Source: JBQTIU01 sp052387815 (GTDB taxonomy: Bacteria > Pseudomonadota > Alphaproteobacteria > CACIAM-22H2). Taken from it: a stretch of DNA of 10,097 nucleotides. Below the pieces are notes generated by a model. That model had not been told where the DNA came from. It did not search any database and saw nothing but the letters and a program-made list of their open reading frames with translations. Where the stretch lies: assembly GCA_052387815.1 (NCBI GenBank), contig JBQTIU010000018.1, forward strand, positions 1-10,097. The letters are read 5' to 3'. How positions within the stretch are numbered: position 1 is the first letter of the stretch; the number at the start of each line of letters is the position of its first letter. Shown piece by piece: positions 5,826 to 10,097 of the stretch. The position numbers were made by a program, and so were the translations under genes.

Positions 5826-6629
5826 ATGGATGTCGCGACGTTTCTCGGTGCGGTCGTGCTCGGCGTCGTCGAGGGCCTGACCGAATTCATCCCCGTTTCC
5901 TCGACCGGCCACCTGATCCTTGTCGTCGACCTCATCGGCTTCCAGGGGCCGCCCGGCAAGGTGTTCGAGATCGTCATCCAGGCGGGCGCGATCCTCGCCG
6001 TGTGCTGGGCCTACCGCGCCCGGCTCGGGGGCGTCGCCGCCGGCCTCTTTGCGAACCCCAACGATCGTCGCTTCGCGAGCAACCTCGCTCTCGCCTTCCT
6101 GCCGGCGATGGCGATCGGCGCGCTCGGCCACGGCTTCATCAAGAGCGTGCTGTTCAACCCGTGGGTGGTGTCGGCGGCGCTCATCGTGGGCGGCATCGCG
6201 ATCCTCGCCATCGAGAGGAACCTGCCCGCCCAGCGCCACCACGCGATCGAGCATTTTCCGGCCGGGCTCGCGCTCAAGATCGGCTTCGCCCAGGTGGTGG
6301 CGATGATCCCCGGCGTCTCGCGCTCGGGCGCGACCATCATGGGCGCTATGCTGCTCGGGGTCGACCGCAAGACCGCCACCGAGTTCTCGTTCTTTCTCGC
6401 CATCCCCACTCTGTTCGCGGCCACGGCCTATGACACCTACCAGAACTGGACCGAGTTCACTCCCGACCAGTCGGGGATCGTGGCGGTGGGGTTCCTCACC
6501 GCGTTCCTCGCGGCGCTTTTCGTCGTGCGCACGCTCATCGCCTTCGTCGCTCGGCACGGCTTCGTACCCTTTGCCTGGTACCGCATCGCGGTAGGGGCGC
6601 TGATGCTGGCCCTGTTGTCGCTTCGCTAA
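5826..6629 (+). CDS. uppP: Undecaprenyl-diphosphate phosphatase UppP (BacA)
   Basis: UppP is an integral inner-membrane enzyme that dephosphorylates undecaprenyl diphosphate on the periplasmic side, recycling the lipid carrier for peptidoglycan and other polymers; its overproduction gives bacitracin resistance in other bacteria. The 267-residue product has both signatures: VEGLTEFIPVSSTGH (E16, E20, S26, H29) and PGVSRSGAT (R166), matching the acidic and arginine catalytic sites described for Escherichia coli BacA. Multiple hydrophobic segments run through the protein, and length is typical (265-275). ATG 5826 lies behind a G-rich ribosome binding region (GGGGTGGGG). It is the last gene of the tldD operon, and its stop codon overlaps that of the convergent racemase-like gene. 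Confidence 0.97.
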   Translation: MDVATFLGAVVLGVVEGLTEFIPVSSTGHLILVVDLIGFQGPPGKVFEIVIQAGAILAVCWAYRARLGGVAAGLFANPNDRRFASNLALAFLPAMAIGALGHGFIKSVLFNPWVVSAALIVGGIAILAIERNLPAQRHHAIEHFPAGLALKIGFAQVVAMIPGVSRSGATIMGAMLLGVDRKTATEFSFFLAIPTLFAATAYDTYQNWTEFTPDQSGIVAVGFLTAFLAALFVVRTLIAFVARHGFVPFAWYRIAVGALMLALLSLR

Positions 6630-7288
6630 CGGGGCTTGGCGGCGCCGAGCCGCACCAGGACCTCCGCCTGCAGGACCGAGGTCACCGTCGGATCGAGGAG
6701 CGGGACCGGGACGCGAGGGGCGATGAGCGAGGCCATGCCGGCGATCCCGGCGCCGCCCAGGATGACGGCCTCGGCGCCGTCCTCGCCGGCGGCGCGCTGG
6801 GCGAGCCCGGCCAGCGCCTCTGCCGCCGCTTGGTCCCCCCCGATCTCGCCGGCCGAGAGCGCCAGCGTGCGCACGCTCGCCAAGCGGCCGGACAGGCCGA
6901 GCGCGGCCACGAGCTCGTGCAGCATCGGGACCCACCGATGGCCGCCGGTGACGATCGAGAATTTGCCGCCCAGCATGCAGGCGGTCACGATCGCCGACTC
7001 GGCCATGCCGACGACCGGGATCGGCAGGAGCTCGCGCGCCGCCGCCAAGCCCGGGTCGCCGAAGCAAGCGACCACGGCGGCGTCGGCGCCGGCCCCATGC
7101 TCGGCGAGCGCGGCGAGAGTGGCATGGCCGGCGATCGTCAATTCCGCCCGGGTGGTGATGTAGCGGGCGCCGAACGGCGCGGTCAGGGCGCGGATCTCAG
7201 TCCCCGGGCTCGCCGCCTGCCGCGCCACGGCTTCGACCCGCGCCGTCACCTCGACCGAGGTGTTGGAATTGACCAGCAGCAAGCGCAC
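6626..7288 (-). CDS. Asp/Glu/hydantoin racemase-superfamily protein with one of the two catalytic cysteines
   Basis: The 220-residue product fits the aspartate/glutamate/hydantoin racemase superfamily: RLLLVNSNTS at the start, the first cysteine in VVACFGDPGL (C75), then PVVGMAESAI and FSIVTGG, and a late VILGGAGIAGMA block. Racemases of this superfamily use two cysteines to move a proton across the substrate. Here the second position is Gly179 (codon GGC at 6754-6752), where hydantoin racemases have LGCAG. The substrate is therefore uncertain; a racemase-like binding protein, an isomerase or a decarboxylase-type enzyme are alternatives. GTG 7288 is the only start candidate close to the conserved N-terminus and is preceded by a G-run. 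It is a single gene with a 3' end overlapping uppP and a perfect TATAAT (7337-7342) upstream on its strand. Confidence 0.85.
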   Translation of the reverse strand: MRLLLVNSNTSVEVTARVEAVARQAASPGTEIRALTAPFGARYITTRAELTIAGHATLAALAEHGAGADAAVVACFGDPGLAAARELLPIPVVGMAESAIVTACMLGGKFSIVTGGHRWVPMLHELVAALGLSGRLASVRTLALSAGEIGGDQAAAEALAGLAQRAAGEDGAEAVILGGAGIAGMASLIAPRVPVPLLDPTVTSVLQAEVLVRLGAAKPR

Positions 7289-7304
7289 GCTCGGCCCCCC
7301 CGCA

Positions 7305-7344
7305 TTGACGCCGGCCTCGGACTGCCTATCTAATCCATTATAGT
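7305..7344. promoter_or_regulatory. Divergent promoter elements between the racemase-like gene and ygiB
   Basis: On the plus strand TTGACG (7305-7310) and TCTAAT (7329-7334) are 18 bases apart, each matching consensus at five of six positions; this would start the ygiB operon transcript near 7341. On the minus strand a perfect TATAAT (7337-7342) could serve the racemase-like gene, although no convincing -35 box lies at 16-18 bases from it; TTGTCC is present only at 14 bases. The two -10 boxes lie two bases apart on opposite strands, so the start regions would overlap. Read by eye only. Confidence 0.45.
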
Positions 7345-7393
7345 CTCGAGGGAACGGGACAAGGGCCCCCGATTTTGGCCGAGGGAGGTGGCG

Positions 7394-7933
7394 ATGAAGC
7401 GCTCGCGCTCGATACGTCTCGTCGCTTTGGGCTCGACCGGGTTTCTGGCGCTCGCCGCCTGCGAGGACGCCGACCCGCTGGCGCGCAGCGACTTTTTCCG
7501 CGACACAGCCGAATGCGCGCGGGCAAACGACGAGGCGGCTTGCCGCCAGGCGCTGATCGATGCCCGCGCCCAGCACTTGAAAAGCGCGCCGGCCTTCTCG
7601 AGCCGCGAGGCCTGCGAGGCCAAGTTCGGCGCCGAAAACTGCATGGAGACCAAGGAGCAGCCGGGCCAGGCCGCCCTCCAAGCGGCGGGCCAAGCGCCGG
7701 CCGCGGGCACCGGCGGCAGCTGGTACATGCCGATGATGCTCGGCTACATGATGGGCCGCAGCGGCGGAGCCATGGCCCAGCCGGTCTATCGCGATACGGC
7801 GAATACCGCCTATTCGGGCAACCAGCGGCTGGGCCAGATCAGCGCCCGCACCATGCCGCCGCCCCAGCCACCCGGCGCGGGCGTCGCCCGCGGGGGGTTC
7901 GGCGGGACCGGGGTCGGGACCGTCTCTTCCTGA
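7394..7933 (+). CDS. ygiB: YgiB/DUF1190-family lipoprotein
   Basis: The 179-residue product starts with MKRSRSIRLVALGSTG, a basic and hydrophobic signal, and a clear lipobox LAAC with the lipidated cysteine at residue 23. This N-terminus and the internal cysteine pattern (AECARANDEAACRQAL, then REACEAKFGAENC) are typical of the YgiB/UPF0441/DUF1190 family. The C-terminal part is Gly-, Pro- and Met-rich (WYMPMMLGYMMGR) and probably disordered. It is shorter than Escherichia coli YgiB (over 220 residues). Function is unknown; it is expected to be membrane-anchored in the periplasm. ATG 7394 is chosen because GGAGG (7384-7388) lies at good distance; GTG 7388 overlaps that site. It is the first gene of the operon with ygiC (24-base gap), the conserved partner in other proteobacteria. 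Confidence 0.88.
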   Translation: MKRSRSIRLVALGSTGFLALAACEDADPLARSDFFRDTAECARANDEAACRQALIDARAQHLKSAPAFSSREACEAKFGAENCMETKEQPGQAALQAAGQAPAAGTGGSWYMPMMLGYMMGRSGGAMAQPVYRDTANTAYSGNQRLGQISARTMPPPQPPGAGVARGGFGGTGVGTVSS

Positions 7934-7957
7934 CCCCGAACGAGGGGCCGCTCGTCC

Positions 7958-9088
7958 ATGCAGCGCCTGACCACCGTCGAGCGCGGCGACTGGAAGGAGC
8001 GCGCCGCGGCGCTGGGCTTCAAGTTCCACACCATCGACGGCGCCCCGTACTGGACCGAGAGCGCCGCCTATCTGTTCACCGCCGCCGAGGTCGACGAGAT
8101 CGAGGCGGCGACGGCGGAGCTCGAGCGCATGTGCCTCGAGGCCGTCGACCGGGTGGTGCGCGACGGGCTCTACGAGCGCTTCGGGATGGACCGCGCCGCG
8201 GCCGAGTTGGTGGAGGCGAGCTGGCGGCGCTTCGACAAGAACCTTTACGGCCGCTTCGACCTCGCCTACCGGCCGGGGCAGCCGCCCAAGCTGCTCGAGT
8301 ACAACGCCGACACCCCGACCGCGCTGTTCGAGGCGAGCGTCGTGCAGTGGGAATGGCTGCAGTCGCTCTACCCCACCGCCGACCAGTTCAACTCGATCCA
8401 CGAGAAGCTGATCGAGGCTTGGCAGCGTTTCGACCTGCCCTCGCGCGAGGTCCATTTCGCGTGCGTGCGCGACCACGACGAGGACCGCGGAACCGTCGAC
8501 TATCTGCGCGACACCGCGCTCCAGGCCGGGCTCGAGACCCCCTTCCTGTTGATCGACGAGATCGGCTGGGACGGCCAGCGCTTCGTCGATCTCGATCAAC
8601 GGCCGATCCGGGTGCTGTTCAAGCTCTACCCCTGGGAATGGCTGATGCGCGAGGCCTTCGCCCCCCATATCGGGCCGAGCGGCGTGCACATGATCGAGCC
8701 CGCCTGGAAGATGGTGTTGAGCAACAAGGCCGTGCTGGCGCTGTTGTGGGAGATGTTCGAAGGCCATCCCAACCTGCTCGCCGCCGCGCACGATCCCGCC
8801 CACATCGACGGGCCGATGGTCGAGAAGCCGATCTTGGGGCGCGAGGGCGGCAACGTGCGGCTGTTCGCCGACGGCCGCGCCGGCCCGCCGACGCTGGCCA
8901 CCGAGGGCGCCTACGGCGCCGAGGGCATGATCTACCAGGCGCTCGCCCCGTTGCCGGAATTCGAGGGCAACCACCCGGTGATCGGCGCGTGGACGATCGC
9001 CTCGCAGCCGGCGGGCATGGGGGTGCGGGAGGACGCCACCCCGGTCACCCGCAACACCAGCCGCTTCGTCCCCCACCTGTTCCGCTGA
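7958..9088 (+). CDS. ygiC: YgiC-type glutathionylspermidine-synthase-like ATP-grasp ligase
   Basis: The 376-residue product aligns by eye along its whole length with Escherichia coli YgiC: an opening ERGDWKERAAALGFKFHT, then LLEYNADTPTALFEA (E114-D118), LFKLYPWEWLMREAF, LEPAWK-like IEPAWKMVLSNKAVLALLWE, KPILGREGGNV (K290) and a closing TRNTSRFVPHLF. These belong to the C-terminal ATP-grasp ligase half of glutathionylspermidine synthase, which joins a carboxylate to an amine using ATP. YgiC/YjfC proteins lack the amidase half found in Gsp, as here. The true substrate of the YgiC group is not established. The enzyme is probably cytosolic. ATG 7958 has a GAGGGG site ten bases upstream. Position between a lipoprotein and a DUF350 membrane protein suggests a membrane-associated ligation or polyamine-related role; this is inference. 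Confidence 0.95.
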   Translation: MQRLTTVERGDWKERAAALGFKFHTIDGAPYWTESAAYLFTAAEVDEIEAATAELERMCLEAVDRVVRDGLYERFGMDRAAAELVEASWRRFDKNLYGRFDLAYRPGQPPKLLEYNADTPTALFEASVVQWEWLQSLYPTADQFNSIHEKLIEAWQRFDLPSREVHFACVRDHDEDRGTVDYLRDTALQAGLETPFLLIDEIGWDGQRFVDLDQRPIRVLFKLYPWEWLMREAFAPHIGPSGVHMIEPAWKMVLSNKAVLALLWEMFEGHPNLLAAAHDPAHIDGPMVEKPILGREGGNVRLFADGRAGPPTLATEGAYGAEGMIYQALAPLPEFEGNHPVIGAWTIASQPAGMGVREDATPVTRNTSRFVPHLFR

Positions 9089-9119
9089 ACCCACGCCCCA
9101 ACCACGGAGCCAGACGACG

Positions 9120-9530
9120 ATGCTGCAAGCGCCCACCTATTTGACAACGCTGCCCGCCTTCGCGCTCTATTTCGTCGCCGGCCTCGCCATCACCGCGGTG
9201 TTTCTCTGGGTCTACACCTGGGTCACGCCGTACAGCGAATGGACGCTCATCGGCGAGGGCAACAACGCCGCCGCCATCAGCCTGTCGGGCGCCGCGCTCG
9301 GCTTCGTCATCCCGCTCGCCAGCACCATCATCCACAGCCTGAACGTCCTCGACATGGCGGTGTGGGGCGTGGTGGCGATGGCCGTCCAGCTCGGCACCTA
9401 CCGGGTCGCGCGCCTGCTCAAGCCGAGGCTCGCCGAGGACATCGTCGCCGGGCGCGCCGCCCCGGCGCTCTCGCTCGCCGCCTTGTCGGTGGTGGTCGGC
9501 ATCCTCAATGCCGCCTCGATGAGCACCTAG
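9120..9530 (+). CDS. DUF350-family multi-pass membrane protein (YjfL-like)
   Basis: The 136-residue product has four hydrophobic segments (about 8-30, 45-68, 75-95 and 112-132) arranged as two DUF350-like halves. The first ends in ISLSGAALGFVIPLASTIIHS and the second in LSLAALSVVVGILNAASM, the repeated small-residue helix pattern typical of the family. DUF350 proteins such as Escherichia coli YjfL are inner-membrane proteins of unknown function that recur beside YgiC/YjfC ATP-grasp and YgiB/YjfM proteins. ATG 9120 has GGAG about nine bases upstream and follows the ygiC stop by 31 bases, so it is probably the third gene of the operon. No catalytic motif is visible; a channel, scaffold or transporter role cannot be decided from sequence. 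Confidence 0.9.
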   Translation: MLQAPTYLTTLPAFALYFVAGLAITAVFLWVYTWVTPYSEWTLIGEGNNAAAISLSGAALGFVIPLASTIIHSLNVLDMAVWGVVAMAVQLGTYRVARLLKPRLAEDIVAGRAAPALSLAALSVVVGILNAASMST

Positions 9531-9541
9531 CGCGACGGCGG

Positions 9542-10007
9542 TTGCTCGCGACCCGCCGGCGGGCAATATCGGCCGTTCTCGCCGCGTTGTTCTGCCTCGG
9601 CCTCATGGGCGGCGAGGCGGCGGCGAGAAGACCGCTATGGCAAGCAAAAGGCGGTCTATCACCTCAATTACCTCAGCGGCGAAGGGGCGAAGCTTTATCG
9701 CCAGGCCTTGCAGAACATGCACAACCACCTCGACGCCGTCGGGGCGGTGAACGTCGAGATCAAGGTCGTCATGCACGGCGATGGCGTCGAGCTTCTGCGC
9801 GTCGCCAAAACCAACGACGCGCTGCAGCGGGCGATCGGCAGCCTGAAGGGCCAGAAGGTCGAGTTCGAGATCTGCAACTTCACGCTCACGCGCCGCAACA
9901 TCGCCATGACCGAGCTCTTCGACGCCGACCGGGAAGACATCGTGCCGTCCGGCGTGGCGGAGCTCGCGCACGTGCAAATGCAGGGCTACGCCTACATCAA
10001 GCCGTAA
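9542..10007 (+). pseudogene. Exported DsrE-family protein gene with a frameshift after the signal peptide
   Basis: A signal peptide is encoded from TTG 9542 (LLATRRRAISAVLAALF, then GLMGGEAAA). The mature domain, beginning EDRYGKQKAVYHLNYLSGEG at 9627, is in a different frame; skipping a single base at about 9626 joins them as ...EAAA-EDRYGKQ, exactly where a cleavage site is expected. The mature part is a clear DsrE/DsrF-family protein (VEIKVVMHGDGVELL, FEICNFTL with its conserved cysteine, EDIVPSGVAELAHVQMQGYAYIKP), complete to TAA 10005-10007. DsrE-type proteins take part in sulfur relay or periplasmic sulfur metabolism, but the exact role of this exported subgroup is unknown. A genuine mutation and a sequencing error are equally possible. 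It follows the DUF350 stop by 11 bases, so it may belong to that operon. The start codon is uncertain, with no clear ribosome binding site. Confidence 0.75.
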
Positions 10008-10020
10008 GGGCGATGGCAAG

Positions 10021-10051
10021 GGCGCCTCGGGCCGCAGCGGCCCGAGGCGCC
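10021..10051. terminator. Strong GC-rich hairpin between convergent genes
   Basis: Arms GGCGCCTCGGGCC (10021-10033) and GGCCCGAGGCGCC (10039-10051) form a perfect 13-bp stem around a five-base loop. It lies 13 bases after the DsrE-family stop codon and 10 bases before the stop of a likely minus-strand gene. There is no T-run on either side, so it is an intrinsic terminator only in the broad sense; position and symmetry suggest it ends transcripts from both directions. Confidence 0.6.
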
Positions 10052-10061
10052 GCGTCGGCGT

Positions 10062-10097
10062 TCAGTAGGCGTATTCGGCGAACAGCGGAGAGACGCT
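10062..10097 (-). CDS. C-terminus of an unidentified minus-strand gene (partial)
   Basis: The last 36 bases read on the minus strand as SVSPLFAEYAY followed by TGA at 10064-10062, with the bidirectional-looking hairpin right after the stop. This fits the end of a gene that runs in from beyond the window. The piece is too short to identify a family, and the frame choice rests on position and a plausible ending only. Confidence 0.35.
   Translation of the reverse strand, partial: SVSPLFAEYAY

Noticed and set aside
5826..6629. uppP as an acquired bacitracin-resistance determinant
   Set aside because: UppP is a normal housekeeping enzyme; base composition and operon context match the neighbours, with no sign of transfer.
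3393..7067. A continuous open frame of 1224 codons on the minus strand
   Set aside because: It runs antisense to tldD, the FecR-like gene and uppP, all clear genes, and its translation is Arg/Gly/Asp-rich low-complexity text typical of the antisense strand of GC-rich coding DNA.
7289..9136. An open minus-strand extension upstream of the racemase-like gene, giving an 836-codon frame
   Set aside because: It lies antisense to ygiB and ygiC; the conserved racemase start is at 7288, and nothing family-like precedes it.
9708..10007. DsrE gene starting at TTG 9708 as a complete 99-residue protein
   Set aside because: The conserved DsrE N-terminus (KQKAVYHLNYLSGEG) is encoded upstream in the same frame from 9627, so a start at 9708 would remove the first strand of the fold.
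1..10097. CRISPR array, phage genes or tandem repeats
   Set aside because: I saw no regularly spaced repeats, no cas-like or phage structural proteins, and no tandem repeat beyond short GC-rich runs.

Overview
The window is GC-rich DNA with dense, tightly spaced genes. Gene content and codon use suggest an alphaproteobacterium, perhaps of the Rhodospirillales; this is inferred from family knowledge, as there is no rRNA or other marker to fix the taxon. Most of it (about 2000-10097) is ordinary chromosomal backbone. The first 1.8 kb looks like an accessory patch lying directly against the 3' end of a tRNA-Ser gene.

Accessory patch (1-1830). At the left edge is the end of an insertion sequence (about 1-446) carrying the 5' part of an IS3-type transposase gene that contains a frameshift. 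This element appears to have cut off the C-terminus of a DUF2971 protein, whose stop codon is formed by the first three bases of the element. Upstream of it on the same (minus) strand are an XRE-type antitoxin and a BrnT-family toxin, forming a toxin-antitoxin operon with overlapping genes and a near-consensus promoter that predicts a leaderless toxin mRNA. The adjoining tRNA-Ser(GGA) departs from consensus at several conserved positions.

Housekeeping region (2036-6629). A DUF3422 membrane-anchored protein (minus) and the metallopeptidase TldD (plus) diverge from an 88-bp region with overlapping promoter-like elements. After tldD come, on the same strand with short gaps, a secreted FecR-domain protein and UppP, the undecaprenyl-diphosphate phosphatase that recycles the cell-wall lipid carrier. 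A racemase-superfamily protein (minus) meets uppP tail to tail, with overlapping stop codons. It keeps the first catalytic cysteine of its superfamily but has glycine at the second.

Polyamine/ATP-grasp operon (7394-10007). A YgiB/DUF1190 lipoprotein, a YgiC glutathionylspermidine-synthase-like ATP-grasp enzyme and a DUF350 multi-pass membrane protein form a compact operon. An exported DsrE-family gene follows within 15 bases, but its signal peptide and mature domain lie in different frames. A strong hairpin ends the region, and the last 36 bases fit the C-terminus of a minus-strand gene. The ygiB-ygiC-DUF350 set is the most interesting conserved system here: its parts are recognised but its biochemical role is not established. 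Two frameshifts and an odd tRNA in 10 kb mean that assembly or sequencing errors must be kept in mind.
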